Source of the DNA: Chinchilla lanigera
Taxonomy: Eukaryota; Chordata; Mammalia; Rodentia; Chinchillidae
Reading direction: 5' to 3'
DNA: 64,000 nucleotides
NCBI RefSeq assembly: GCF_000276665.1
Contig: NW_004955417.1
Location: 15,084,839 to 15,148,838 of the forward strand
Part shown: one piece after another, positions 10,908 to 23,812 of the stretch
Position numbering within the stretch: position 1 is the first letter of the stretch
Layout of the letters: the number at the start of each line of letters is the position of its first letter
Position numbers and translations under genes: made by a program
The notes under the pieces: generated by a model
Database searches by the model: none
Seen by the model: the letters and a program-made list of their open reading frames with translations, nothing else
What the model was told of the DNA's origin: nothing

Positions 10908-11577
10908 ACACTGATTGGGTCAGCATCAGTATTCAGGCTGTTTGGCAGTTACACATCTCATGGTAAATTAAGAACTTGGAATCTGGTTTATATATCAGTG
11001 AATTTTATTAGCATGAGTCAGCATTCCTAAATCTAATCAACACTAGGATATGACTAAAATTTTCTCAGGCTGCATGACCACCAGCTAGATATGGAATGAC
11101 AGTGAATCCATCACATTAAATACCCTCTTCTGGCTACCTGCCCTCCCAGAAGGCTGGATTTTCCCAAATGACGTCTGTGTTATTCAGTGTGTCACAAACG
11201 TTTCCAAATAGACTTCTATTTCTATCTCTTAAGAATTACAAGAAGTGGGGATAATATATGTGAAGTATCCAGCATAATGCCTTACATACTTAGAGGCTTG
11301 GTAAGTTGTTTTGACAGCTGGTGGTAGCTGTTAGGATTATTATTATTGTTGTTGTCATCACCATCAGCATCATCAACATCGTATTCATTGATAAAAGAAT
11401 CTGGATCCCTGCTCTGTTAGACCAAGGAGTCCCTATTTTCTGAGAATGACTTTTTTATATTTATAGTTTGTTAAAGCCATACTAATTTAAAGAAAGCTGG
11501 CTGACAGGGAATGACTGCCCTAAGAGACACTTTCACACAGCTGCATGGACAGTGGCTTCTGAAATAGTCTGTCAGTT

Positions 11578-11760
11578 ACAGTTCCTTGGTTGCAAGTAAC
11601 AGAAACCCCATGGAAGTGAACTTAAGCAAAAAACAGAGAGAGTTAATGTCAAGATACATTGGGGAGTCCTTAAGTGCAAAGGCAAGATACAGTTGGGCAT
11701 CTGGAAGGATGTGGGCCTGGAATGCAAAACAGGAACCCAGGAGGGTATTCACTCACTGTC
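11578..11760 (+). repeat. Ancient mammalian interspersed repeat (family not assigned)
   Basis: It opens with CCTTGGTTGCAAGTAACAGAAACC and GAACTTAAGCAAAAAACAGAG, which is the wording of a common mammal-wide repeat whose family name I cannot fix from memory. Confidence 0.4.
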
Positions 11761-13479
11761 ACTTTTCTTTGCTTCTTTCCCCATATTTGCCATATTTTTT
11801 TTCAGCAGACTGGCTTTTCCCTGTTGCTTCTCAGTCCACCTTTCTCACACAGGTCCCAGAGCTCTTAAAGTCACATGTAGAAATCTAGCCTCCCTTGTAG
11901 GTACACATTTCTAATTGACCGAGTTTGCTGTCCAGTACTCTTGACCCAGTCAATTATGGCTGTAGGATTCAGTGGCATATCACCAACATGGTTATAAATT
12001 GAGGGTTATTTTGATCTCTGCAACAGCCACCAAAGAGATCGATTCTGTGTTGCTCTTAATTGTCCTATTTTCCACTCCAGCTCTGTTAGCTGAATTCATG
12101 GTCAGTACTGAACATATACTGTGAGCTGCTACTTTTCAGTCTGTCTGACTCAAAATCTGCATCATGAAGAGCAGCCTTCCCTGTATGGTCTGTGGTTGAC
12201 TGCCCGAGGGTCTCTAGAAAGGCTGCTTTACTATAAAGAAAGTGGACTCTTTGCTATGCTTTTTCCTGCTTTTCTCTTTGCAGATACCTGGTGATGGTGT
12301 TATTCTGTGTACATCAAAGGCTGTCTGCATCTAGAGAAAAGCTTCATGCCATTTTTTAAATCCTGTCATTGTTGTCCCCGAGCATCCTCCCAAAATTTAG
12401 GTTAGACAAGGTCCTGTGTCACAATTCACATAACACATACGGAAGATCATTTCTTGAACCCTTTATGCTTAAAATCCAGTACCTTCCTTGGCTAGTGCTT
12501 CCTTTTAAATGCAATGACTATGTAGCACATTGGTGGCTCATTGCTTCTATAGGTACATTTCCAGCTCTTATGAGGTGTGAGCACTTTACATGTAATTTTC
12601 TAGTTTTAGAAAATGAGTTTACGGTGTGATGTTTAATGTCTGTAGCTTAGTGGTGATTTCATTGTCTTCAATAGCTTTCTAATACTATCTTATCTACTGT
12701 TTTTTCACAGATTGAATGAAAGCTTCACTAAGTCTTATAGTTGTGAGGTATCTTTTCTTTTTTTTTCATAATTATGTGGAAAATGTTCCACGTCAGACAG
12801 TTGTAGTTGATATTGCCCAATAAATTAGAAACTGGACTTTTACTGCTTTAAACTTGACTTTACTAGCTTCCTATAATTCTAAAGCACATGGACCTGATAG
12901 ACAAAGGTTATGATATTAACACATGGAGATGCTAGCAAAAGAGAACCTTCTGAGAGTTATTTGCAATCTAATATGATTTGCCTCTTCCACACACAGCTTA
13001 AAAAGAATAAAAGGAAGTATTCCTGGGTGTTTCTTTTCAGCTGTGTTGGACAGTTTACTTATAGCTACACATATGTTCCCAGAATCCTGAGCTTTTTATT
13101 TTATAAGCACCTCCTGCCCACTGGCAACTGTACTAATATGTCCCAGAAGGCTTTGCTTCTATCCATCATCTTTAGGAGAGATATTCAAAGCCAGATATGA
13201 GATTCATTGTTCTTGAAATGCAGAAAAGAAAAGAAAAAGCTGGGGCTAGGGTGGGGAAGTAAGTGGCTGAGCCAGACTCTTAGGAAATAAAGGAAAGGGG
13301 AAAAAATCCTATGTACCCGATAGACATAATAACAAATGTTTCTGAATGATGGGTAATGGAGCTGGATCAACTACTAAAGTGTTTTACATCCAGAAGCCAC
13401 TGCCTCCTTTTTTGGACAAAGAAATGAAATCTAAAATACAATATTCCCTGAATACACTGTTAATCATTCTGTCTTCATA

Positions 13480-13990
13480 GTATTGTAAAAGTTTAGGGGG
13501 AATAGAAGAACTTGTAATATGTTTAAAAGAGCACTGCCGGAGAATTCTGAGTTTAACTCTTTAGCTACAGATGAAAGAACCTGGGATTGATGCTGTGAGA
13601 GATCTAAAGACAGAACGGGCTCTAGCTTTGTTCTCAAAGCACCTGTAGTTTTTGAGGAGGAACAAGAACTACACAAAGCAAGGCAGTGCATAACCTGGGA
13701 TGTGCCATGAAAAACACAGAATGTGCATCTTTAAACAGAGAGGGTTGACAGTTGATTGGAAATACCAGGACGAGGCTTTGCTATTGAGTGGATCCTTAAA
13801 GGAGGAGTAGGATTTCAAGAGATAAAGTGTGTGTGTTGGAGGGGGGAGCAGGTTATAGGGGTGATCTGTACAAGCAAAATTTCAGAAATTGACAAGGCGA
13901 AAGATAACATTTGTAGGAAGTAGCAAATAAACAGGTTTGACTAGCACTGGTTAGATAAGTGCAGGGTCAGTGAAGGAGTGATAAGCTGCA
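13480..13990 (+). repeat. Ancient mammalian repeat, diverged (family not assigned)
   Basis: AGGAGGAGTAGGATTTCAAGAG, then GCAAAATTTCAGAAAT.. and TGGTTAGATAAGTGCAGGGTCAG follow in the order of a widespread old mammalian repeat (the 'gaggaggtgacatttgagctga' type). Weak. Confidence 0.3.
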
Positions 13991-14029
13991 GACATGGCCC
14001 TTTTGTCTGTATCATTTCTGAGAAGGAAA

Positions 14030-14260
14030 GAAGGTAACATGTTTGTTGAGCACCTACTATGTTTAAGGCACGAAATTCATCATTTATGGTGTATGACTTC
14101 TGTCTTTACTGTAACCCTGTGGAAGAGCTGCAGTTATCTCTACTTTAGAGCTAAAGTAAAACAGGTTCTTAAAAGTTAAGTGATTTCCTCAATATCATAA
14201 AACAAGTTGGGTGATAAAACTAGGAGATGAACCTAGATTTCTAGTCCTTCTGTATTGTGT
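14030..14260 (-). repeat. MIR
   Basis: GTTGAGCACCTACTATG, then CTGTAACCCTGTGGAAGAG, GTTCTTAAAAGTTAAGTGATTTCCTC and a 'cctagatttctagtcc' end give the reverse-complement order of MIR. Confidence 0.65.
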
Positions 14261-14889
14261 TGCCTTGACTACAGTTTGAATATGGACTTCATTTTTCATT
14301 TGATAGGCCTGGGCAAACCATGGCAGTCCTGGACTTGGAGTAATCTATGTAGTGGTCTGGTACAAGTAGAATGGAGAAAGAGGAGACCAGCAATGAGATG
14401 ACCTGGTAGGGGTCTCAGAGATGACAAAGGCTATAAACTTCAGGGAGTAGTTGGGATGGAGAAAAAGAAATGAATGCAGAGATGTTGTAAAGAAAGAATT
14501 TATACCCTTTATAATTAATATGCTCATTTAAAGAGCAAGTAAAAGTCAGACAGCTACAATATATAAGCTTCGTGAGAAGTGTGATCAGAGCATTCACACA
14601 GTCCTGGAAATGAGGATGCCTATATTCAGCGCTGTTCACTTTGTGATGCAGCATACACAGACTCTATGCCTGAAACTAGCCCTGCAGAGGGAAGTTGTGT
14701 CCTCTCATTAGCGATAAGGAAGCTGAGGATCTGAAGAGTTAAAAATTGTGATGTCTCTTCTCCAAGAAAAGTGGATGAGATTTAATGTACAGTTTTGGGA
14801 AGTTCATAGATCTCTGTAAGCTATAAGTGAATTTTTGGAAAAGAATCTCAGTAACAAGAAACACCACTGGGGCTGTTCAGTTCTGTATC

Positions 14890-15260
14890 CATTACAGTTA
14901 GGTTTACGTGTGAGAGGCAGAAAATACCAAACATCAGTATCTTAAACAAGGTTATTTCCACCTGGGAGAAAATAGGAAGGTAGTGACGTAGAACTGTGAG
15001 TATCTGTGTAGTTCTGAAGGCTTGGGCATCTTCCGGCTCTGTGCTGCTTCACTGGCTCCAGCACTTGGTTCTCTTTCAGGACCCAAGATGGCTGCACAAG
15101 CTTCAAGCAGCTTGTCCCAACTCCAGCCATAGGAAAAGGGCCCCCAAAACATCTGACCTCCTCCCTTTAAGACTATTTCTTGGAATCCACACCCAGTACT
15201 GCTGTACTGCCAATATCCCAAAGTCCAGAATTGAGTCACATGGCCACACCTAGTTAAAAA
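14890..15260 (+). repeat. Ancient mammalian repeat (family not assigned)
   Basis: ACATCAGTATCTTAAACAAGG, CCAAGATGGCTGCACAAGC, CCTTTAAGACTATTTCTTGGA and AGTCACATGGCCACACCTAG occur in the order of a well-known long mammal-wide repeat that I cannot name with certainty. It is GC-richer than its surroundings, which explains the ORFs seen on both strands. Confidence 0.5.
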
Positions 15261-16074
15261 GGAAATAGGGGCTTAAGTGCTGGAGGAAGGAAAGGAGAGA
15301 TATTGGGAGATAATAGCAGGCCCTGCTGACAGCACAGCCAGTAACCACTGAGGGCCTATGTCCCAGAATCTGTTGTATCCTCCAGTCCTGCGACCAGCAT
15401 CCACTCTTGCCTGATTGTGAGATGTATCATATAGTCTGTTGTGCAGAAAGAAAACTCATTTTGTACTTTATTAGTGAAAGATCTGCTAGGGCAGAATTTG
15501 CAGGAAAAAAATGCAAATATGATTTCTGAAATAAAGAAATAAATAAATAGTTTGAAATGCTAGCATTCCTTGACTTTCAAAAAAAGTAAGAGGTGGGGAA
15601 GGAATCTGTCAGTAAGATGTGCTTTTAAAGTAAATGGAAAACATTTGCAAACTGGAAGAATACTGAAGTCATTTTTGTCCTGTCACTTTATTTGGTGGTA
15701 GAAATTTTATTGCCCATTTCTCTCTCCCTATTAAATATTCTTGCATTTAAAAGCGGTGGAGGGGGCTATTTCTTTCTGGAAACAAAAAACCATGCTTAAC
15801 AACAATCAGAATGTGTTTGATGTTTACTGCTCAGTATTAAAAATGTTGGAGATGTAAAACAGATAAAATGAAAAAATATTAAATATGAGTGCATGGTCTG
15901 TGATCATCTTTTTATGAGTTAGTGTCAGCCAAGGAAAAGTATTTCTTCCTATGAAATTAGCAGTAAAACCCATTATTCATTAAGTATAGGTTATTTCTGG
16001 GAAACTCCATTATTTAAAACAACAACAAACAGAGAAGAGAAGTACGAAAAACCAGTGTATTGCATTTCTTAAGA

Positions 16075-16310
16075 ACACAGATTCTAGAGCCAAAGTCTCC
16101 GGCTCCAAATCCAAAGTTAGCTGATGATTCCAGGCAGCTATGTAACTTTTATATTCTGTAGCTTCCTCATCGATAAATTAAAGTTAATAATAGCTTATAC
16201 CTTACTTAAAAGTTGGGAGAAATGATTACTGGATGTAAAAAGTACTAAGAACCATGTCTAGCACACAGTAGATGCTCTGTAAACGAGAGCAGTTACTACA
16301 TTCTGCTGTT
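16075..16310 (+). repeat. MIR
   Basis: AACACAGATTCTAGAGCCAA opens it, and TAGCTTCCTCATCGATAAAT (core) and AGCACACAGTAGATGCTC (3' part) follow in MIR order and spacing. Confidence 0.75.
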
Positions 16311-16599
16311 TGCTGTCTATAGGTACTGATTTGCCTCTTGTTCCGCCCTAAATATTGAATGTTGGAGAACAATTGAGTTTTGATTGAAAACTAGAAAATC
16401 TTTATCCCTTTACATATATTTTTTTCAGACATGCGTCTGAAAAATTCACATGTGCCTTCCAATTTTTTTATCCAATTCTAAGTTTGAGGGAAGAAAAAAA
16501 TGAAACTTGATTATATTACATGTTTTGTGGTACCAACTTCAAGTGCTGCGTCAAAGTTAATGATCATGTTTCTTTTATGCTATTAAACCCTTTTTTTTA

Positions 16600-17010
16600 G
16601 CAACTTTATTGAGATATAGTTCACATATCATACCCATTTAAAAGATACAATTCAGTGAGTTTTAGTATATTCGTGGAGTTGTGCAGTCACTGCCATAAAC
16701 AATTTTAGAACATTTTTATCTGCTCAAAAATAAAACTAATAACATTTATGTATCACCCTCCATCCTCTTTGTCCTCCAAGCCTAAGAAAATACGAATTGC
16801 CTTTTTGTTTCTGTATATCTGCTTATTCTGGATATCTTATCTAAATGAGATATAATACATGGTCTTTTGTAACTGGCATCTGTTAGTTAGCATATGTTTC
16901 ACAGTTTATTCATATTATACTGTGGATCAGTATTTCATTTCTTTCTGTTATCAAATAATTTTATTATATGGATATACCAGTTATACTTGCCCACTCATTA
17001 AAGAATATGT
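16600..17010 (-). mobile_element. Old L1 3' end (L1M type)
   Basis: Read on +, CAACTTTATTGAGATATAGTTCACATATCATACCC followed by ACAATTCAGTGAGTTTTAGTATATTC (16610-16680, in parts) is the complement of the 3' UTR of old mammalian L1s. The similarity continues through the 'ggatatcttatctaaatgag' block to about 17000. Confidence 0.7.
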
Positions 17011-17895
17011 GGTCACTGCAAGTTTTGAATTTTTATCCTCTTTATTTAGATTTTAGTCTGCCCTATAGACTTTAAGAGAAGACCAAAAGGTGCTGTTGAT
17101 TAACATTTACAATGTGCCCTTACATATATTATCTCAAAAAGCTTGTAATCTAAGTTTCATGAAACAATACATTACCAGTGATTACCCAGAAGAATGTAAC
17201 ATGTTATAATCAGCATGGAGAGAAAGAAGCTAATATGACAGTAGTTGAGCTTGAAAACAAGGCTTAAAGCAAGACCCACTGACACATTTAGACTTCATTC
17301 CATAAATTTTTTTCTTCTCTGATCTTAGTCATTTAAATGGCTGTTGACCTGATCCAAATCCATGCATGGCCAATTACACAAGAACAAATTAGAGGATACT
17401 ATAGGTTGGATACATAGGGACCTATTCAGGGCACACTGCAATTACTCAGAAATAATAATGACAGTTGGAATAGGAAGGAGGAAATGAATGTAAGAGAGAC
17501 ATCTGGAGGCAAAATGAACAGATTTTAATTCCTGAACATGGTCAGTAATGGGAAAGAGCAATTAAAGATGACTCTGTTGTCTATTCTAGATGGCTAAATG
17601 AAGGGAATACCACAATTAATAGGGACTGGAAATATCAGGAACAATTGAGCAGATGGGAGTGTGAAAGAGATAAGTTCTTGTATTAAACACTTACAATTAA
17701 AGGTTTTAGAGGAATAATCACAGTAAAGTGCCTATGACGTTTGGAAATGTGGGCTGACAACTCAAAGAGGCAAAATTAAGAAATAGTTTGGGGAGTCATG
17801 TTCATAGAGGTGAAAATTGAAGCCATGCAAGTAAATAGAAATCGCACTCAGAGAAAGTGACAATAAGAAAAGGATATAACTACAAAAATGCTTAC

Positions 17896-18010
17896 TTCTT
17901 CCAGTAAATAAATAGTAGATTGAGAATTTGTTGAGTTGAATGGTGTCAAGAGAACTGAAGATAGAACCACAAGAAAACTTAACTACATCCAGTAAATAAA
18001 TAATAGATAG
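17896..18010. repeat. Two direct repeats of about 21 bp, 89 bp apart
   Basis: TCCAGTAAATAAATAGTAGAT near 17900-17920 recurs with one change (AATAATAGAT) near 17989-18009. Probably a small local duplication. Confidence 0.5.
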
Positions 18011-18024
18011 GGAATGATGTCCTT

Positions 18025-18443
18025 CTAACCTCATTTCTACCCTGAATCTCAGTATGATTTTATTTGGAAATAAGTCTTTGCAGATATAATTAAATTATGA
18101 TGAGGTCATTACTAGATTATGGTGGGCTATAATCCAGTGGCCAGTATCCTTAAAGTACAAGGGGAATTTCAACAACATACAGACATAAAGGGAAAAGACC
18201 ATGTGCAGATGGAGGGAGAGATTGGAAAGCTGCAGCTGCAAGCCGAGGGACACCAAGGATTTAGGGGAGCCATCAGAAAGTAGGAAGATAATAGGCAAGA
18301 TTTTTCCTTAGAACATTCAGAGGTTGCAGGGCCCTTAATTTCATCCTTCTAGCCTCCAGAACTGCAAAAGTATAAATTGCTGTTGTTTTAAACCACTGAG
18401 TATGTGGTAATTTGCTATGAAAGCTCTAGGAAACTGATACATG
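18025..18443 (+). mobile_element. Ancient LTR-type repeat
   Basis: It has the layout of a common old mammalian LTR-like repeat: TTTGGAAATAAGTCTTTGCAGATATAATTAA (18063-18093), then GAAAAGACCATGTGCAGATGG, AGCTGCAAGCCGAGGGACACCAAGG, CCTCCAGAACTGCAAAAG, TGTTGTTTTAAACCACTGAG and the end AGGAAACTGATAC. The family name is not certain. Confidence 0.55.
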
Positions 18444-18994
18444 AATCGATAAGGAAGTGGTCAAGGACAAGGTGGACATGACAGCATCAGGAAAGCCCTG
18501 GCATAGTAAAATTTCAGGAAGTTTGGGGAACTTAGTTTCTCACATGCTGTGGACTAGTGAGGCAGGGAGCAAGCTGTGAATTTGATAACTTTGTATTCAC
18601 TGTTGACTTGGACCTGTCCAGTTTTAGTCACCACTAAAGTACCAGTGGTGAGCCTTCTTAGTAGCCCATCTCCTTCTTATATTCTATGCTTGGCTTCTTC
18701 AGTTATTTGATTGTAATTCCCACAGAGTAGAGGCCCTATCCCTGTTTGACAGAGCTTTTCTGTGTAAAAGACTAGAACAGACGAGTTCCTCAATATTAGT
18801 GGAAGGTATGAAAGGAGAGAGGGAAGAAATTAGGAATCAGCAAAGGTGTTGTGGGTTTAGTTTATCCTTGATTCTAGGACAAGGAGGGTAGAGATTGGTA
18901 GGAGCAGTTGTAAGTAGAGTCCTTAGAGATAAATTAGTGATGTCAGTTTATTTTGTTTCAGTTTGTTTGTTGGTTTGTTTGTTGCTTGGTTGGT

Positions 18995-19138
18995 TGGTTT
19001 GAGACAGGATTTCACTATGTGATTCAGGCTGGCCTTGAACTTACTACATAGCTTAGGCTGGCCTCAGACTCACAGCTCTCCTGCCCCAGCTTCCTGAGTG
19101 CTAAAATTACAGGTGTGAATCATCACACCTGGGAAGGT
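18995..19138 (-). mobile_element. B1 SINE
   Basis: The reverse complement runs CCAGGTGTGATGATTCACAC, then GTAATTTTAGCACTCAGGAAG, GGCCAGCCTAAGCTATG and CTATGT..GAAATCCTGTCTC, the full order of a 7SL-derived B1. A T-rich tail complement (TTTGTTTGTTGGTTT) lies upstream. Confidence 0.88.
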
Positions 19139-19359
19139 AGCAGTTAAAAAAAAAAAATCTTGATGTGGCAATCCTAAAATGATAATTTTGTTGTATCTAT
19201 GTGCTGTTTATTGTATAGTAACCAGCAAACCTGACAAGTGGCAATATACAAAGGACAGAAAACCAACATTTGACCCTAAGAGTTTGATACTTAAGAGATG
19301 ATTTTTTGTTTGTTTGTTTTTCTGCCTCATGCACCTCGTTGTTGCCCTATTTAGTACTG

Positions 19360-19560
19360 TCCATTATGCTAAGAGATTTACATAATTATCTTACTTTATC
19401 TGTATGCTACAAAGACTTACTCATATTTTACAGAAACTGATATTTAACAGATGTTGAAGCTCAGAAAGGTTAAAGAAATCTTCCATGGGTGTACCATTGG
19501 TAAATAGCAAAGCCAGGATTGTATCTCAGGCATTGTGATTTCGAACCTACATTGTAACTA
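19360..19560 (-). repeat. MIR
   Basis: TTATGCTAAGAGATTTACATAATTATC, TTTTACAGAAACTGA, GAAGCTCAGAAAGGTTAAAG and AGCAAAGCCAGGATTGTATC give the reverse-complement order of MIR. Confidence 0.75.
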
Positions 19561-19569
19561 CAAGGATGG

Positions 19570-21238
19570 GTACACCCATATAGACTGATGAACAACTCTG
19601 TCTTATTGAACTTGAGGTGCTTTAGGGAATCATTTTGATGGTGCTCTTCATGAAGTATGTACAATCACATATGGTTAGTATTTGTCAGATCTTGCCAGTC
19701 CATAGGTTTAGTCCCAAAGCACTGCCCTCCCTCTGTGAAGCACAAGTTTTTCTTGAAATTACATCTTCTACTCAAATTCTGTATTCTACTCTATAATTTA
19801 TTTTATGTTTATAATTACAAAGGAATATCCTAATTTTAAAGTTTTGGCTAATAAAGAGATCCTCTTGCATTTTAAAAACTCAATCTAAACCAAAAGCAGG
19901 TTTTTCTGTTTTGGTGTCACAATATTTTGAAAGCCTAGACTTACATAAATAAAAATCACAAATGGCAACTATTTTTTCACTGTTTTATCAGCCACATTGT
20001 GGTGCATTACTGAACTGAGATACTCAAAATGCTGCCAAAGTACTTAAATCGCACATTGATTTTAGGCTACTATTGGGAGGCATTCTGAGAAGTATGTTTT
20101 TCTTGTTAACAGTTCTATTGTATATTGGACTGTAGTAGTTGCTTATCCAAGTAGAATATAGGAAACAGCCTCTTAAGTATCTCAAAGAACTCATCAAAGG
20201 GCATTTTTCAGTGAAGAGAGACAAGTAATGTGGTTGTTCTTTACTTTTGTGAGTCTTGCAGTATATAAGCCAAACTGGCATTCTGAAAGGACTCATGATC
20301 AATCACTACAACCAGCTCACTAAGCACAACTCTGAAACTTCGTTTTATTGCTGTGATCTTGAAACAAACACAAGTACGTTCACAGTTTTATCTTGTATTT
20401 GTTGCTTCAAAAATATTCAGCCTTGGAGAAATGTTTTCAGCGTCAACTTTAAACCATTCTTTCAAATGTAAACAATGTTTTCATTAATCTTACCCATATT
20501 TCTGCCCTTTATCATAGTAGTGGGGTTTTTTTCCTCCATGAGGAAAAGTCATTTCATCTCTGGGTTATAAACATCGATCGATATATTTTTCTCTTGAGCT
20601 AAATCATGGTATGTCTATATCAAATAGGCTTTCAAAGTTTCTTCCTATTTCATTAAAATTATATAAAAAGATGAGTACTAAAATTACTAAATTTTTTCTC
20701 TTTTTAAAAATTCCCAAACACATTTTAAAAATTCTGAGCTAAACCTTGGTATAAGCTCTGCTTATTGATTGTTGCAGTGTACCATAGTATATTCAGAATA
20801 AAAATAGTCTTGAAGAATCAACTTTTTCATGGTTTGTCCTTGTAGATTTGACTCCTATACACAGCCACTTTTTTCTAAGCAATTCCTAATGTCTTTAAAA
20901 TGTATATACTGTGTTGAAAATCTTCATCAGTTATGTGCTACTTTCATACAAAAATACTTTTATCAATACCATCATAGTAATGTAATCAACATAGAATAAT
21001 AAAATAATCTAGTCAGTAATGTTAGCAATAAAATCAATAATAATAAAAATCAGTAAATAAATAAAATTAGCAACGTGATAATAAAAACCACAGTCTATTA
21101 TTTAAATACATATTTTGAGCGCATTAAAATGTATCATTTTATTATAGGTACTAGTAATGGCACTTTCTTTGGTTTTTAGTCTATCTTTTCTCTTCTCTTC
21201 TGTCTTTCCAGTACTGCTAACCAAGAACATTCAGTTGA
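19570..21238. other. AT-rich intronic DNA, nothing recognised
   Basis: Unique-looking AT-rich sequence. It contains runs of AATAA-type words at 20990-21080. No repeat end, RNA gene or protein-like frame was recognised. Confidence 0.5.
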
Positions 21239-21338
21239 TTTGAGTTAGTGGGCAAAAATTCTGGTAATTTCCCTTTAAAAAAAGTTAAGCTTCCATCATG
21301 AAGAATCTCAAATGCAAAATAAATTAAAATGAGAGAGT
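21239..21338. repeat. Duplicated 100-bp segment, copy 1
   Basis: It starts TTTGAGTTAGTGGGCAAAAA and ends ATGAGAGAGT. It matches 21961-22060 in direct orientation with 3 differences by eye and no length change. Confidence 0.93.
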
Positions 21339-21960
21339 AATATAATAAACCTTGTGCATCTCTCATGCATCTTTATTAATTATCAGTATGCCATTGTCCT
21401 TACTACATCAAAGCTGTGGCCACTCTTTACTGATGTTATTCTTCTGCAGTCTTTTAAAGGAAGTCTCAGATATAGCATTTCATTCATATTATCAGAACTC
21501 ACAAAATTAATAATAGTTCCTTATTATAAAATAATAGTGTATATTTCATTCTCCCCTATTTTCTCAAAATATTTTTATTTTTAAGAGATGCCTGTCTGAA
21601 TCAGGATCCCATAAGGTTTATACACAACATTGATGGAATTTTTTTAAAATCTGTTTTAATATGAGTTTCTTCTTTCCATGCCCATGCCATTTATTTGTTG
21701 AAAAAAAAATGGGTCATTTCAATTGGAAAGTATCACATATTTTGGATGGTGGTTCACTGTTTCTTTATATTTTTAAATACATCCTTTGATCTCCCTCATT
21801 TTTTGTAATATCATAGCCATAGCATTTGAGTTAAATTCTTCCAAAAGAATACTTTCCAGTTAACACAATATCATTCCTGTTGCATCACAGTGGAAGGTGA
21901 GAGATGTGTTAAAATTGATCATGTGTTATTGGTCTGACAAAATAAATAACTGATCATGTG

Positions 21961-22060
21961 TTTGAGTTAGTGGGCAAAAATTTTGGTAATTTCCCTTTAA
22001 AAAAAGTTAAGCTTCCATCATGAAGAATCTCAAATGCAAAATAAGTAAAAATGAGAGAGT
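21961..22060. repeat. Duplicated 100-bp segment, copy 2
   Basis: Second copy of 21239-21338, about 97% identical. Just before it, TGATCATGTGTT occurs twice (21916-21927 and 21951-21962), the second one overlapping the start of this copy, so the junction lies in a small local repeat. Confidence 0.93.
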
Positions 22061-22119
22061 GATCTGACCTGTCATCATTATAAAGTCCCCCATCAGCATT
22101 TTTTCATGTACTAGTTATG

Positions 22120-22272
22120 AAACCCAGGGGTACTGTACCACTGAGCTTCATCCCTAACACCCCCTTTTATTGAGACAAGGTCTCTATTTTCCAGGCTGAC
22201 TTCAAATTGAGATCCTCCTGCCTCCGTCTCCCACGTCTCTAGGATTCCATGCATGTGCCATCCTGCCCCACT
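22120..22272 (-). mobile_element. ID-B1 dimeric SINE (B4-like)
   Basis: The low-coordinate part (22124-22160; GGGGTACTGTACCACTGAGCTTCATCCC) is the complement of an ID-type tRNA half. The rest (GAGACAAGGTCTC..CCAGGCTGACTTC..GATCCTCCTGCCTC..GTGCCATCCTGCCCC) is the complement of a B1. Old and diverged. Confidence 0.65.
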
Positions 22273-22389
22273 CCCCATCAATCTGTAAACGTTGTTTTTA
22301 AGCATCCAGCAATATGCACTATTGTTTCTAGTTTCTCAAACCTTCAGAAATTAAAGTCAGTGGTTATTTTTCACTAAGAAGCAGGCTGC

Positions 22390-22560
22390 ATGTATTGAGC
22401 AGTTTCTGTTTGCTGGTTTACCTACATGTCTTGCTTTACTTTCCTCCTAATCTTGTACATTCCATGTGTAATTGCAACTTGATAAGAATGAAACTCCAAA
22501 TAGATTAATTTGTCAAGGTCATATAGCAAGTAAGTAAACTTAGTTATGAAGATTTGAGCA
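22390..22560 (-). repeat. MIR, weak
   Basis: ATTGAGCAGTTTCTGTTTGC and, later, TAATTTGTCAAGGTCATATAGCAAGTAAG match the reverse-complement MIR core. The middle part is poor. Confidence 0.4.
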
Positions 22561-23659
22561 GTTGTTTTTATTTAAAAAAATAACCAGAAAACATTAATTG
22601 ATAAATAAAATACATTAAAACTAAGACTAAGCTAAGTGAGAATGGCAATATTAACAGCATTGTGTATTGTCAGTAAAATGATGTTAATATCATATAAGCT
22701 TTGTACCTCCCTTGCCACAGTTTTGTAACATTGGAGCCAATCAACTGATTTATCATAGTTTAACTATCCCTTTAATGAACTAGAAGTAAAAATGTAAGTG
22801 CTGTGGTAGTTCATTTTACAGGAAATCATGATGTCCACCAAATATGGTACCATTTTTATAAAATGAAAAACTGTGTCATAAAGCATTTTCTACAAGTCCT
22901 TAAACATCATTTGTTTTCATGATTTGGAGTTTTATTTTGTCCAGAGTAGCAAGCTGATGTCTATATGACCTCCCAAAGTCTTTGTCAGTGCTGCAGTTCT
23001 TGCACTAATGAATTCAAACAGAAAAGGGTTATTGGGCCAGAATCAGAGTATCTTCCAAGCCAGAATGTAAGAAAAGTTACAAAATACAGATGTCTGTCAG
23101 GGATGGAATCCAATGAGAAAAGCATGCCAGAAGTCAGAAATAGAATGTTATTGTACAAAAAAAAAGTATTGAATTTGGGTTTTAGCCAGAAAAAAATTTT
23201 TTTTCTTTAATTCTCAGATGAACCTATTAAATTATAATAAACAACTGAGGTACAGTGAGGTTCTGTGGTTGGAGATAATCTTTTAAAAAATTGTACTTCA
23301 TTACATTCAAGTGAATGTAGACCCAGCCCTCAGTACCTCAGACCAGTGCCAGATTGCACCTTTTAGGGAACCTTCAAACCTATAATTTTTACTGAGGAGT
23401 AAATCATTCTGATAATCTTTGGAGTTGTCAGTTTTTGCAGATCAAGAATTACAAATTGAATTTAAAAGCTTTAAAATATTGTATAATTATGTAGGATTAT
23501 ACTTTTAGCACCAAAAGTCAGCTATGCTTTTTACTGAGGGAGAAGTCTCTAAAATTAAGACAATTTTAAATTACATAGTAACCTTTAAAAAGATGAAAGA
23601 TTTATATGATCTGAAGAGAAACCAGAGTATACATACTAACCTTTAAAGAATTGGTTCTA

Positions 23660-23736
23660 GGGGCTGGGGATTTAGCTCAGTGGCAAAGCGTCTGCCTGGC
23701 AAGCGTGAGTTCAGTTCCCGGTATCGGAGAAAAACC

Positions 23737-23770
<34 letters not shown>

Positions 23771-23812
23771 AGCGAGACCCTGTGGAGAAAAACCAAAAAA
23801 AAAAAAAAAAAA
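23660..23812 (+). mobile_element. Chimeric SINE: ID + poly(A) + B1 3' end + poly(A)
   Basis: An ID-like SINE (23660-23736, GGGGCTGGGGATTTAGCTCAG to GGAGAAAAACC) is followed by about 29 As. Then comes TACATAGCGAGACCCTGTGG (23766-23785), which reads like the 3' end of a B1, then GGAGAAAAACC, identical to the end of the ID, and a second poly(A). The whole block sits inside one 15-bp target duplication, AAAGAATTGGTTCTA, at 23645-23659 and 23813-23827, so it went in as a single insertion. The B1-like part lacks the rest of B1. Confidence 0.85.

Noticed and set aside
22965..23210. 81-codon + strand ORF
   Set aside because: It ends in A/T runs, lacks splice borders, and its peptide is not recognised as VPS13B or another family.
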